Shown: positions 27,782-36,172 of the stretch, in pieces
Numbering within the stretch: the stretch's first letter is position 1
How the letters are laid out: each line of letters begins with the position of its first letter
NCBI GenBank assembly: GCA_015295985.1
Contig: DVDX01000073.1
Coordinates: forward strand, 1 to 64,000
Source of the DNA: Synechococcus sp. M44_DOE_062
GTDB lineage: Bacteria > Cyanobacteriota > Cyanobacteriia > Thermostichales > Thermostichaceae
Direction of reading: 5' to 3'
DNA: 64,000 nucleotides
Notes under the pieces: model-generated
The model's database searches: none
Seen by the model: the letters and a program-made list of their open reading frames with translations, nothing else
Told to the model about the DNA's origin: nothing
Made by a program: the position numbers and the translations under genes

Positions 27782-27889
27782 CTACATATCGGCGCCGCGC
27801 AGGTAAAGCACTAGGATGACCGCCGGGCCTGCCAAGACGATCAAGGCCAGCAGAGCCAACTGCACAAAAACTTCGTATTGTCCGAACAT
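27782..27889 (-). CDS. psb30: Photosystem II small subunit Psb30/Ycf12
   Basis: A 35-residue single-TM protein read on the minus strand from ATG at 27889 to TAG at 27782. The sequence begins MFGQYEVFVQ and continues through LALLALIVLAGPAVILVLYL to a short RGADM tail. It matches the Ycf12/Psb30 pattern EVxxQLxxLALIVxxGPxVI. The known protein is a one-helix peripheral subunit of photosystem II near cytochrome b559. GAGG precedes the ATG at suitable spacing. The gene is flanked by typA and hemA on the same strand. The call rests on pattern recognition, and the short length leaves some uncertainty against other one-helix subunits. Confidence 0.85.
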   Translation of the reverse strand: MFGQYEVFVQLALLALIVLAGPAVILVLYLRGADM

Positions 27890-27996
27890 AACCTCGAGTC
27901 CTGTGGCTTACGCTCTGTATCCTAAAGGCTGCCCTCCACCCCAGATGGGAGAGCTGTTACAATTCTTCAAGTCCTGCTCTCTTTGACAAGGGATCC

Positions 27997-29292
27997 CTAG
28001 CGCTCCTGCTGGGCGTGAAACACCACCGGATCCAGGTTGAACAGCTCCTGCAAGATCCGCATGGCTGCCCGCCGCGCCTCGATATCCCGTTTGGCCCGCA
28101 GTTGCACCATCGGGTCGTGCAGGATCTTGTTGACGATGCCGCGAGTGAGGGCGTCGATCACCTCCAGATGCTTTTCGGCGAAGTCTTTGCCCAGGCGGGA
28201 GAGGGCTTTTTCCATTTCCTGTTCGCGGATAGACTCCACCTTGTGGCGCAGGCTGGAAATGGTGGGCACCGTCTCCAGAGAACGCCACCACTCCATAAAT
28301 TGATCCACCTCTTCTTCCACCAGGGCTTCAGCAGCCAGAGCCAGCTTCTGCCGTTGGGCGCGGTTTTCTTCCACGACACGGGAGAGGTGATCCACATTGA
28401 ATACTTGCACCCCCTTCAGCTTTTCCACATCGGGATCGATGTTGCGGGGTACGGAGATATCCACCAACAACAGCGGCTGATCCGGCTGCAGCACCCCTGC
28501 CAGTTGCTGGTAGTTCAGGATTGGCTGGGTGGCACCGGTGCTGGTGAAGACCAAGTTAGACTCGGCCACACTACTCAGCAGAGACTCCCAAGGCAACACC
28601 TGGATGGGCTGCTCAAATTGCTTGGCCAGGGCTTCGGCTCGCTCTAGGGAGCGGTTCACCACCGTGATATCAACTGCCCCCTTGGCCAACAGGTGCTGCA
28701 CCAACAGACGGGCCATTCTCCCCGCCCCCACCACGGTAACCTTGCCCTGGGAGAGGGATCCCTGCTCCTGCAGAGCCAACTCCACCGCTGCCGAGCTAAT
28801 GGACATGGCGCCAGTGCCGATCTCCGTCTCAGTGCGGACGCGCTTGCCGGCGGTGATGGCCGCCTTGAAGAGGCGATTGAGGATGCGATCCATGCCGTTG
28901 CAGGCTTGGCCCAGTTGCTGGGCTTTCTTCACCTGCGAGAGGATCTGCCCTTCTCCCAGCACCAAGCTATCCAGACCGGCAGCCACCCGCATCAGGTGGG
29001 TTACGGCATCTTGGTAGAGAAGGGTAAACAGGTGCGGACGCAGTTGGGGCAAGGGGATCCCCTTCAGCTCAGCCAAGAACTGCATCGTCTGCCGTACACC
29101 ACTCTCCATTTCTGAGGTGACGATGTAGACCTCCAGCCGGTTACAGGTGCTGAGGATTGCAGCCTCCTCAATGTGGGGATGAGCGCGAAGCTGCTGGATC
29201 GTCTCTCCCACCTCCGCCTCCGCGATGCTGAGGCGCTCCCGAATCTCCACAGGAGCTGTGCGATGGCTAAGACCGACAACCGCGATAAACAT
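27997..29292 (-). CDS. hemA: Glutamyl-tRNA reductase
   Basis: First committed enzyme of the C5 pathway to tetrapyrroles: it reduces Glu-tRNA(Glu) to glutamate-1-semialdehyde using NADPH. The 431-residue protein begins [19 protein letters not shown]. It has the catalytic Cys in [13 protein letters not shown], the NADP-binding [15 protein letters not shown] segment, and the C-terminal dimerisation helices. The ATG at 29292 is preferred because it gives the canonical N-terminus; the frame opening at 29322 adds ten basic residues. A ~330-bp AT-rich leader with two inverted repeats lies upstream, which is where regulation of heme and chlorophyll synthesis would be expected. Confidence 0.96.
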   Translation of the reverse strand: MFIAVVGLSHRTAPVEIRERLSIAEAEVGETIQQLRAHPHIEEAAILSTCNRLEVYIVTSEMESGVRQTMQFLAELKGIPLPQLRPHLFTLLYQDAVTHLMRVAAGLDSLVLGEGQILSQVKKAQQLGQACNGMDRILNRLFKAAITAGKRVRTETEIGTGAMSISSAAVELALQEQGSLSQGKVTVVGAGRMARLLVQHLLAKGAVDITVVNRSLERAEALAKQFEQPIQVLPWESLLSSVAESNLVFTSTGATQPILNYQQLAGVLQPDQPLLLVDISVPRNIDPDVEKLKGVQVFNVDHLSRVVEENRAQRQKLALAAEALVEEEVDQFMEWWRSLETVPTISSLRHKVESIREQEMEKALSRLGKDFAEKHLEVIDALTRGIVNKILHDPMVQLRAKRDIEARRAAMRILQELFNLDPVVFHAQQER

Positions 29293-29341
29293 GCCTCTCC
29301 GTCGTCTGTACAGCAACAGCAAAAGTTATTAAAAACAAAAA

Positions 29342-29371
29342 CTCTGAACAGAAGCAAATATTGTTTCAGAG
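29342..29371 (-). promoter_or_regulatory. Imperfect inverted repeat upstream of hemA
   Basis: CTCTGAACA (29342-29350) and TTGTTTCAGAG (29361-29371) form an imperfect dyad around an AT-rich centre, about 50-80 bp before the hemA ATG in its direction. It could be an operator or a leader hairpin. No T-tract follows, so a terminator is unlikely. Confidence 0.5.
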
Positions 29372-29427
29372 AGAAAGGAAAAGCTGTGACCGATACGGGG
29401 GGATCCCTTGACTCGGCTCCAGCAAGC

Positions 29428-29454
29428 TTAGGTAACTTTTCTCAGCCTACCTAA
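29428..29454. promoter_or_regulatory. Seven-base inverted repeat in the hemA leader region
   Basis: TTAGGTA (29428-29434) and TACCTAA (29448-29454) are exact inverted arms separated by 13 bases. The site lies roughly 140-160 bp upstream of the hemA ATG and about 165 bp after the glpX stop on the same strand. It may be an operator for hemA or a weak terminator for glpX. Confidence 0.4.
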
Positions 29455-29619
29455 ACCCTAAAACCAGTATCGAACCGCTTTTGCAGGATTTTGCTGAAGA
29501 GTTATTACGTTTTTACGGGTTGACGCTTGATAGATTTCGTAACTTTCCCAAAAAGGCAAGGGCGACCTTCACCAGGGGAAAGCCGCCCCGATCTCTGAAG
29601 ATGTTGGGTAGGGGATCCC

Positions 29620-30663
29620 TTAGCGCAGTTGCAGTCCGCGGGGCTGCTGGCCGTCTTTCATGTGGATGGTGTCCACAAAGCGCACCGTGCGGGATTGGCT
29701 GGAGATCACCAAGGTCTCGGTGCGGGCCCCACCCCCGAAGAAGCGCACCCCACGCATCAGGTCACCATCGGTGATCCCGGTGGCGGCAAAGAGCACTTCC
29801 TGGCCACTGGCCAGCTCCTCACACTCCCACACCTTGTCGGGATCCTCGATGCCCTTTTCTTTGAGTTCCCGTCGCGTTTCCTCCACCGGTGGCAAGTAGG
29901 TGCCTGCCTGAACCACCTCGGGATCGTAGATCAGCCGACCCTGGAAGTGGGCGCCCAAGCACCGCAGAGCGGCTGCCGAGATCACCCCCTCAGGAGCAGC
30001 TCCGATCCCCATCAGAGCATGAATGCCGGTGCCGTTGAAGCCCGCCGAGAGAGCCGCCGAGATGTCGCCATCGGTGATCAGCTTCACCCGTGCCCCCGCC
30101 TCTCGAATTTGGCGAATCAGATCGGCGTGGCGCTTGCGATCCATGACCACCACCGTCAGATCGGAGATCTCCCGATCCAGGCTTTCGGCGATAATCTTCA
30201 GGTTTTTCTCAGGGGGATAGTCAATGTGCACCTTGCCCTTGGCCTGGGGCGGAGCTGCCAGCTTCTGCATGTAGATGTCTGGGGCATGGAGAAGGCCACC
30301 TTTTTCGGAGATGGCCAGCACAGCCATAGAACCATTTTGGCCTTTGGCCACCAGGTTGGTGCCCTCGCAGGGATCCACAGCAATGTCGATCTCCACCAGC
30401 TCTTCCACGCGGCAGAACTGCTCAGCATCCGGGCGGGTACAGATGCCCACTTCTTCGCCGATGTAGAGCATGGGGGCCTCATCGCGGGTTCCTTCCCCAA
30501 TCACAATCCGACCCCGCATGGGGATCTGGTTTAGTTTTTCCCGCATGGCCTCTACAGCCACCTGGTCGGCAGTCTTGTTGTCCCCTTTGCCCATCCAGCG
30601 GGCAGCAGCAATGGCAGCCTGCTCCACGACTTCAATGATTTCTAGCCCCAACTTGTTGTCCAC
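29620..30663 (-). CDS. glpX: Class II fructose-1,6-/sedoheptulose-1,7-bisphosphatase
   Basis: Bifunctional Calvin-cycle phosphatase of cyanobacteria (GlpX fold, lithium-sensitive). The 347-residue product from GTG at 30663 begins [17 protein letters not shown], matching cyanobacterial homologues, and AAGGGGG lies just upstream. The frame opening at TTG 30702 is less likely. Motifs visible are [31 protein letters not shown], the metal-binding [13 protein letters not shown], and [10 protein letters not shown]. It regenerates ribulose-bisphosphate precursors in the cytoplasm. The known enzyme is redox- and AMP-regulated, but no regulatory element is identified here. Confidence 0.95.
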   Translation of the reverse strand: MDNKLGLEIIEVVEQAAIAAARWMGKGDNKTADQVAVEAMREKLNQIPMRGRIVIGEGTRDEAPMLYIGEEVGICTRPDAEQFCRVEELVEIDIAVDPCEGTNLVAKGQNGSMAVLAISEKGGLLHAPDIYMQKLAAPPQAKGKVHIDYPPEKNLKIIAESLDREISDLTVVVMDRKRHADLIRQIREAGARVKLITDGDISAALSAGFNGTGIHALMGIGAAPEGVISAAALRCLGAHFQGRLIYDPEVVQAGTYLPPVEETRRELKEKGIEDPDKVWECEELASGQEVLFAATGITDGDLMRGVRFFGGGARTETLVISSQSRTVRFVDTIHMKDGQQPRGLQLR

Positions 30664-30921
30664 GGTGTGCCCCCTTACTGATCTCGGAATGGTGAAGGCC
30701 AACTTAAGGATATCTTCAGACTCTTCCTCTCAGTTTACCAGGGCAGGCTTCTCCTCGGGAGCCGATTCTCTCAGCCCCAATAAGCTGAGAGAACAAATTC
30801 CCCAAAGCTAGTCAGAAAGAGCGATCCCCGTCCTCCTGGCTTGCTATTGTCGCTTGGGGATCAGGGATGGTAGCCTATTTTAAAGGCAATAAGTTTTTCT
30901 TAACACCATTAAAAAAACGCA

Positions 30922-31197
30922 ATGAAAAGATACGCTTTCGTCAACCGTTCCGGACAGGTTCAGGTGATCCGAACGATCCCCGGCCACTGGGAGCGCACCC
31001 TCTTCCCCGGCCAGCAGGCGATTTTTGAGGCGGAGCCGGATGACTATCTGGAAGTCTACAGTTGCTGCTGCTCCACCGCCATCCTGGAAGAGCGCCGCCC
31101 CTGTCGCTACCTGGTGGATTCTTCCTCGCCTGAGGTTGACCTCTATCTATGGTCATCTTCGCAACAGGAACCCCTGGCGGATGCGTTGAATGCTTGA
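30922..31197 (+). CDS. DUF1830-like protein (91 aa)
   Basis: Small cyanobacterial protein that fits the DUF1830 pattern: IRTIPGHWERTLFPGQQAIFEA, then LEVYSCCCSTAILEERRPC. Function of the domain is unknown. It lies divergent from glpX across an AT-rich spacer ending in AATAAG...TTAAAAAAACGCA before the ATG. No clear ribosome-binding site is seen, as is common for some cyanobacterial genes. Confidence 0.72.
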   Translation: MKRYAFVNRSGQVQVIRTIPGHWERTLFPGQQAIFEAEPDDYLEVYSCCCSTAILEERRPCRYLVDSSSPEVDLYLWSSSQQEPLADALNA

Positions 31198-31270
31198 CAG
31201 GCTCTACCAGCTTGCTTGCACGCGGCGGTAGAAGGTGCCTCAGCAAGAGGACTTGGCTTGCCCAGGATAA

Positions 31271-31537
31271 CTAGATTGGGGATCGTTTCTCCTGAGGCCG
31301 ATCCCCGAGTTTCTCAGAGGGCGGACGCGGTTCTAAAGAGGGGGTATCGGGGGGACGGGTTAGGCAACTGCCCCGCGCAGCGTCGCGAAAGGTATCGATG
31401 CGCTCCACACGATTTTGATGGCCGCAATACGGGCAATACAGGCGATCCCCAGGCTGCAGCTCCACATCAGCCTGGCTCCACCACCGCCGACAGCGATCAC
31501 AACAAAAGTGGTAGAGAAACTCTAGCGCCACCCTCAT
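31271..31537 (-). CDS. Zinc-ribbon hypothetical protein (88 aa)
   Basis: 88 residues with two CxxC knuckles: CCDRC near residue 12 and CPYCG near residue 35, forming a zinc ribbon (FYHFCCDRCRRWW...LYCPYCGHQNRVERID). The C-terminal half is Pro/Arg-rich and probably unstructured; it overlaps an 8-bp inverted repeat GGGGATCG/CGATCCCC at 31278-31306. It is divergent from the peroxiredoxin gene. Function unknown. Confidence 0.6.
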   Translation of the reverse strand: MRVALEFLYHFCCDRCRRWWSQADVELQPGDRLYCPYCGHQNRVERIDTFRDAARGSCLTRPPDTPSLEPRPPSEKLGDRPQEKRSPI

Positions 31538-31640
31538 GACAACAGGATCCCTTGCAGAGCCGAACCGATCAGCATGGAAAAATGGGGATTATCCGGATCC
31601 CAGCCGTTGGGATCCCTCCTTAGTCCTCGGGTTAAGACAA

Positions 31641-31653
31641 ACTCATTATGAGT
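31641..31653. promoter_or_regulatory. Palindrome upstream of the peroxiredoxin gene
   Basis: ACTCATTATGAGT is a 13-base palindrome with a single central base. It lies 55 bp before the peroxiredoxin ATG and about 100 bp from the divergent zinc-ribbon gene, followed by AT-rich DNA suitable for a -10 element. It is a candidate operator, possibly redox responsive; this is inference. Confidence 0.5.
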
Positions 31654-31707
31654 ATGGTATGTTAGGTTTGGTTTACATTTGTACTCTACTGCAAGGAGCG
31701 TTGATTT

Positions 31708-32316
31708 ATGTCTCAGGAAGGATGTCTGCGGGTTGGCCAAGCTGCTCCCGATTTTTCGGCCACTGCCGTCTATGACATGGAATTCAAGACGGTGAAGCTC
31801 TCCGACTACAGGGGTAAGAAGTATGTGGTGCTGTTTTTCTACCCCTTGGACTTCACCTTCGTCTGCCCAACGGAGATCACGGCCTTCAGCGACCGCTATG
31901 ACGACTTTGCCAAGCTGGATACCGAGATCCTGGGCGTCTCAGTGGATAGCGAATACTCTCACCTGGCCTGGATCCAAACCGACCGCAAAGCCGGTGGGGT
32001 GGGCGAGCTGAGGTATCCTCTGGTCTCCGACCTGAAGAAGGAGATCAGCGCTGCCTACAACGTCCTGGATCCGGAAGCGGGTGTGGCGCTGCGCGGCCTG
32101 TTCATCATCGACAAAGAGGGGATCATCCAGCACGCCACCATTAACAACCTGGCCTTTGGTCGCAGTGTGGATGAAACCTTGCGCACCCTGCAAGCCATTC
32201 AATACGTGCAATCTCACCCCGACGAAGTCTGCCCGGCCAACTGGCAGCCCGGCCAGAAAACCATGAACCCCGACCCGGTGAAATCCAAGGAGTTCTTCGC
32301 GGCGATTGCCAAGTAG
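31708..32316 (+). CDS. Typical 2-Cys peroxiredoxin
   Basis: Thiol peroxidase that reduces H2O2 and alkyl hydroperoxides with electrons from thioredoxin; in cyanobacteria it protects photosynthetic metabolism. The 202 residues show the peroxidatic Cys in [15 protein letters not shown] (near residue 55) and the resolving Cys in [11 protein letters not shown] (near 175). [11 protein letters not shown] is also present. AAGGAGCG precedes the ATG. It is followed by a good terminator hairpin at 32370-32401. Confidence 0.95.
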   Translation: MSQEGCLRVGQAAPDFSATAVYDMEFKTVKLSDYRGKKYVVLFFYPLDFTFVCPTEITAFSDRYDDFAKLDTEILGVSVDSEYSHLAWIQTDRKAGGVGELRYPLVSDLKKEISAAYNVLDPEAGVALRGLFIIDKEGIIQHATINNLAFGRSVDETLRTLQAIQYVQSHPDEVCPANWQPGQKTMNPDPVKSKEFFAAIAK

Positions 32317-32369
32317 GCTTGCCCCTGGGATCCCTGGCTACAGAAGAGATCCTCAGGGCTTCCGGGCGT

Positions 32370-32401
32370 AGCTTCAGCTCAAGGTGGGCTGGAGCTTTTT
32401 T
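32370..32401 (+). terminator. Factor-independent terminator after the peroxiredoxin gene
   Basis: AGCTTCAGC (32370-32378) pairs with GCTGGAGCT (32388-32396) with one G-T wobble and is followed by a T-run to 32401. It lies 54 bp beyond the stop codon. Confidence 0.85.
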
Positions 32402-32422
32402 GTCGAAAACAGGCAAGCAAGA

Positions 32423-32447
32423 GATCCCCTAACCTGGCTAGGGGATC
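32423..32447 (-). terminator. Inverted repeat downstream of psaD, possible terminator
   Basis: GATCCCCTA (32423-32431) and TAGGGGATC (32439-32447) are exact nine-base arms with a seven-base loop, 35 bp after the psaD stop in the direction of psaD transcription. There is no immediate T-run, only a TTTT further on, so termination efficiency is uncertain. The arms carry GGGGATC, part of the iterated palindrome of this genome. Confidence 0.5.
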
Positions 32448-32481
32448 CTAAAACCGAGAAGGGAGCGAAGCTGTGGGGAGT

Positions 32482-32916
32482 TCAATCCCAGGGTTTGCCG
32501 CCGGTGAACTTGTAGGTAATCGGCTCTTTGTTTTTGCCGATGTTGCGATCCACCTTGCCGACAGGCTCACGGCCTTCGTTGACCTTCTCAGGAAAAACGC
32601 CATCTTTGGGATGCACCAACACAGGCTCTCCACCCGCCGGAATGCGGAAGATCTGGTAGTCGTTGATCTTGTAGTCGGATCTCAACTGGGCACCCAGCGC
32701 CAAACATTGCTCTTTGCGGGCAAAGGTGAGAAAGTTTTTGCCTTCCACCATCTCAGCAGCGCCGCCGGTGGGCATTTCAAACACCTGCCCCGGTTTGCCC
32801 GTCCAGGTAATGACGTACTTTTCTTCGGTTTCGGCTGCGCTCAACAGCCCTCCGGTGGATCCCCCAAATAGAGGTAGCTTTGCTCCCTGACGAGGATCGC
32901 CTTCCATCACAGCCAT
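32482..32916 (-). CDS. psaD: Photosystem I subunit II (PsaD)
   Basis: Stromal/cytoplasmic extrinsic subunit of photosystem I that docks ferredoxin and stabilises PsaC. The 144 residues match the family length. Features are [20 protein letters not shown] near the N-terminus, [38 protein letters not shown], and the C-terminal PSI-binding clamp [18 protein letters not shown]. It is divergent from an arginase-fold gene across ~235 bp. Photosystem I genes are usually light-regulated; I could not identify a specific HLR1-type element here. Confidence 0.97.
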   Translation of the reverse strand: MAVMEGDPRQGAKLPLFGGSTGGLLSAAETEEKYVITWTGKPGQVFEMPTGGAAEMVEGKNFLTFARKEQCLALGAQLRSDYKINDYQIFRIPAGGEPVLVHPKDGVFPEKVNEGREPVGKVDRNIGKNKEPITYKFTGGKPWD

Positions 32917-33150
32917 AGCCTACCTTTTTTAACTCGTTGTGGTTTGCAGTTGTTTGCGTTGTCTAAACCGCGTTTGCGGCGCGGAGCACTTTGAATCTAC
33001 CATCGACCCGATTTTTGACCCCAGCTCCACTTGGGAACTGTAATCTTTCGTAGCAGACCGGCTGGCCCTCGGACGGATCCCTGGGCACGCTGTAAGCCAC
33101 CATAGAGACAAGCCGGAGACTTACGGCTCTCTGGAAAAGGAACAGCGCCC

Positions 33151-34014
33151 ATGGCCCAGTGGTCACTCCATCCCAGCTCGCAATCCAGTGCCAGGGTCAT
33201 TCTCATCCCCACTGCCTTTGGCCACGATACTCAGGCTCCAATGGTCATTCTCAACGCCGGTTCGGAGCTGTGTGCCTTCGAGCCGAGGTTGGGGATCGAT
33301 GTGGATAAGCTGGCGGTGGCGCAGTTGCCGGGGCTGGTGGATGAACCTCCCTACAGCATGTGTGAGGCGGCGGTGACTCAAGCCTGGAGACGACAACAAT
33401 GGCCGGTGCTGTTGCCTTCGGTCTTGGCTGCCAGTTGGGGGGCCATTCGTGCCCTTTGGAAACACCACCCAAACCTGAGTGTGGTGCATTGCAGCGCCCA
33501 TGCCAATCTGATGCCACCCCCAGAGATGACCCAGCCGGATCAAGACACAAGCTACGGCAGTGCTGCCTGGGTGGAGTTGCTCTACCAGCACAAGCTGCCG
33601 GTGATCCATGTGGGGTTGCGCAGTGGCAGTGCGCGCGCCTACGCATGGCTGAAAGCCCACCACAGCCCAATATTTTGGGCCCAAGATGGCTGGGATCCCC
33701 AGCAGGTGGTGGCCTCTTTGCCGGATCAACCGGTGTTTTTGGTGGTGGACTGCAGTGTGTTGGATCCTTCCCTAGCGCCCGCGGTGCATCACCCAGAGCC
33801 AGGGGGGGTGAGTTGGCCACAACTGTTGCAGACCTGTGAGGCCATCTTTGCCGCTCGTCCTGTGGTTGGCCTTTCACTGGGAGGGGTGGCGGTGGGATCC
33901 GCAACGCGGCAAACCGCTCGTGTGGTGGCCCGCCTGCTCAATTGGTTGCTGGCCTGCTATGCCCTTCACTCCCTGAAGGTGACTGCTCAACCGCAACCTG
34001 CCCAGACTGTTTAA
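33151..34014 (+). CDS. Arginase/agmatinase-fold protein with degenerate metal site
   Basis: 287-residue protein with the ureohydrolase fold order. Where active enzymes have GGDH the sequence is LAASWG; DAHxD is replaced by CSAHANL; and the DxDxxDP motif is VVDCSVLDPSLAP, followed by the recognisable PEPGGVSW loop. So the first His is gone, the DAHxD aspartates are Ser and Asn, and the second Asp of DxD is Ser. Only one Asp, the His of SAHAN and the loop scaffold remain. It is therefore unlikely to bind the usual binuclear manganese or nickel centre. It may be a pseudoenzyme or partner of an active ureohydrolase. Divergent from psaD; a methyltransferase gene starts 31 bp downstream. Confidence 0.75.
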   Translation: MAQWSLHPSSQSSARVILIPTAFGHDTQAPMVILNAGSELCAFEPRLGIDVDKLAVAQLPGLVDEPPYSMCEAAVTQAWRRQQWPVLLPSVLAASWGAIRALWKHHPNLSVVHCSAHANLMPPPEMTQPDQDTSYGSAAWVELLYQHKLPVIHVGLRSGSARAYAWLKAHHSPIFWAQDGWDPQQVVASLPDQPVFLVVDCSVLDPSLAPAVHHPEPGGVSWPQLLQTCEAIFAARPVVGLSLGGVAVGSATRQTARVVARLLNWLLACYALHSLKVTAQPQPAQTV

Positions 34015-34045
34015 GCTGCTCAAACCTGACATTGGGGATGGTCGA

Positions 34046-34693
34046 ATGAACCTCTATCGCCGAGTAATCTTCCCGCGGCTGTTGGATTTGGCCCTCTCGG
34101 GGGAAGGGATGGAGCGCTATCGGCGGCAGCTTCTGGCTCATGTGCAGGGATCCGTTCTGGAGATTGGTTTTGGCACCGGCCTCAACCTATCCTGCTACCC
34201 AGAGCACATTCGAAAGATCACAGGGGTAGATCCCAATCCCGGCATGGGATCCCTGGCTCGTCGGCGCATTGCATCTTCTCCCATCGCCGTTGATTGGCAG
34301 GTGGCGGATGCCCAGAAACTGCCTTTTCCAAACCAGAGTTTTGATAGTGTGGTTAGCACCTGGACATTGTGCAGCATTCCCAATGTGGCCAAGGCTTTGA
34401 GAGAGATCCGGCGGGTGTTGCGAGCAGGGGGAAAGCTGTTTTTTCTCGAACACGGCCTCAGCAAGGATCCCCAGGTGCAAAGATGGCAAAATCGTCTCAA
34501 CCCCCTCCAAAAAGTGATTGCAGATGGCTGCAACCTCAACCGAGATATGGCCCGGTTGATCCGAGAAGCGGGGTTTCGGTTTGAGCAACTGGAGCGGTTT
34601 TATATGGCCGACCAGCCCAAGTTTATCGGCTACACCTATCAAGGCATAGCACTCCCTGACCCGGAAGGAAGCTGCGGATCCCAGGGGGCTTGA
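34046..34693 (+). CDS. Class I SAM-dependent methyltransferase
   Basis: 215-residue Rossmann-fold methyltransferase. SAM motif I is VLEIGFGTGLNLS; VDPNPGMGSLA (acidic loop), DAQKLPFPNQSFDSVVSTWTL and a GGKLFFLEHG post-motif follow. The arrangement resembles UbiE/METTL7-like enzymes that methylate small molecules or thiols. Substrate unknown. It follows the arginase-fold gene by 31 bp on the same strand, so the two are probably cotranscribed. Confidence 0.87.
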   Translation: MNLYRRVIFPRLLDLALSGEGMERYRRQLLAHVQGSVLEIGFGTGLNLSCYPEHIRKITGVDPNPGMGSLARRRIASSPIAVDWQVADAQKLPFPNQSFDSVVSTWTLCSIPNVAKALREIRRVLRAGGKLFFLEHGLSKDPQVQRWQNRLNPLQKVIADGCNLNRDMARLIREAGFRFEQLERFYMADQPKFIGYTYQGIALPDPEGSCGSQGA

Positions 34694-34735
34694 GCAGCCA
34701 CCGATTCTTCAATGGCTCTCTACCTGTTCGCCTTT

Positions 34736-35251
34736 CTAATCACACAGTTGCAGGCGGGATTGCGGTTGCCGCATGGCCGGGTCAATCTCGTAGGTCAGCT
34801 CAAAGTTGATCACTCGCCAGCGCTGAGGGGATCCATCCACACCCTCTGGGATTTGGGAGCTGAAGCTGACGGGCAAACCATAGAGGCGAGGTGGGCCGGG
34901 GCGACGGTGGGATCCCTGCTCCAGATAGGGGGTGAGCAACTGGCGGTAGCGTTCAGCCACGATCACCTGAGTGGCTCGCATCCCTTGCATGCGCAGCCGA
35001 TCCAATTCTTCATGAATCTCAAAACGGATCCCATCGGCGTGGGTGTGCTGACGGAACCAGCGACCTTCCCAAAAACGCCAGCGCCGTCCGGATTGTAGGT
35101 GTACCAGCTCTTCTTGTTCGGCATCCGCCTCAAATGCACCGTGGCGGGGGCAGAGGTAGGTGTCGGTTAGGGTGAGGGCTGCAATCGTTTGCCGACAGTG
35201 GGGGCACTGAATGCTGGGGCCGAAGATCGGGTAGGAGAAGGCAACGGTCAT
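34736..35251 (-). CDS. TIGR02652-like cyanobacterial conserved protein
   Basis: 171 residues with an N-terminal zinc knuckle (IQCPHCRQTI, then YLCPRHGAFEA). A conserved WRFWEGRWFRQHTHADGIRFEIHEELDRL block follows over about 30 residues, then a C-terminal IPEGVDGSPQRWRVINFEL segment. I recognise it as the TIGR02652 family, found in cyanobacteria, of unknown function. The ATG at 35251 gives MTVAFSYPIFG; an ATG four codons upstream is also possible. Confidence 0.8.
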   Translation of the reverse strand: MTVAFSYPIFGPSIQCPHCRQTIAALTLTDTYLCPRHGAFEADAEQEELVHLQSGRRWRFWEGRWFRQHTHADGIRFEIHEELDRLRMQGMRATQVIVAERYRQLLTPYLEQGSHRRPGPPRLYGLPVSFSSQIPEGVDGSPQRWRVINFELTYEIDPAMRQPQSRLQLCD

Positions 35252-35555
35252 AGGGAACCCCACAAAACGCGGCTGGATGTCTGGGCAAATCCGCAGTTGT
35301 CCACATTATAGATGTTGCCTTTTGGGGATCCCCATGACAAAACCGGGGGAAATCTTTTAGAGTAGTATTCAGGGAATGAAGTGCTGAGGGTCTGTACTGA
35401 CTCAAGGCAATTCCCAGACAATCTCCGCGATGGCAACGGGGAGTGGGTAAAGCCCACTTCTTTGCTTTTTGAGGGGGGCTTACTATCTCTGTTATCGGCT
35501 CCGCCTCAAAGGGGTTTGGATCTGGCTGCAACACCAGGTTAGTGACAGGTGGGTT

Positions 35556-36026
35556 ATGGTTCACCCTCTTATTCCACAGTTGGAGAGCTTGGCCCGTCCC
35601 TTGGCTGCTCAACTGGGATATCAGTTGGTGCAGATGGTTTTCCACACCAACCAGCATCCGCCAGTTCTGCGGGTGGATATTCGCCCACTGGATCCCGACC
35701 GAGAAACCAGCCATGCCGATTGCGAAGCCATGAGCCAAGCCTTGGAAGTCGAGCTGGATCGGGTGGATCTGATCCCAGGCCAGTACGTGTTAGAGGTGTC
35801 CAGCCCTGGCATCAGCAACCTTCTCACCAGCGATCGTGACTTTGTGGTTTTCAAAGGGTTTGCGGTGGAGGTGACCTTGGATCCGCCCTACAAGGGCAAA
35901 GCCGTTTGGTCAGGACACCTGCTGGGTCGGGATGAAGAGAGGGTTGCCTTATCCCTCAAGGGGCGGCGAGTCCAGTTGCCCCGCGCTGCGGTGCAGCGGG
36001 TTGCCCTCTCCTCGGAAACCGACTAG
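35556..36026 (+). CDS. rimP: Ribosome maturation factor RimP
   Basis: 30S subunit maturation factor of 156 residues from ATG 35556. It begins MVHPLIPQLESLARPLAAQLGYQLV and shows the RimP motifs LRVDIRPLD, DCEAMSQALEVELD and the GQYVLEVSSPGISNLLTSDRDF region. The C-terminal Sm-like domain follows. As in most bacteria it precedes nusA, about 150 bp downstream. The open frame to 35469 is upstream extension only. Confidence 0.93.
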   Translation: MVHPLIPQLESLARPLAAQLGYQLVQMVFHTNQHPPVLRVDIRPLDPDRETSHADCEAMSQALEVELDRVDLIPGQYVLEVSSPGISNLLTSDRDFVVFKGFAVEVTLDPPYKGKAVWSGHLLGRDEERVALSLKGRRVQLPRAAVQRVALSSETD

Positions 36027-36172
36027 GAGACAGGAGGTATAGAGAGCGTTTGACCGCCAATTGTGCGGCCCTCTCTTTGCATCCAAGATGCGGCTTGCGC
36101 AGCGATGCAGTTCGCGCTGGGGAGCAATAGCAGCAGTAAGTTTCATGAGGTTTATGCAGGAGGACAGTGGCT

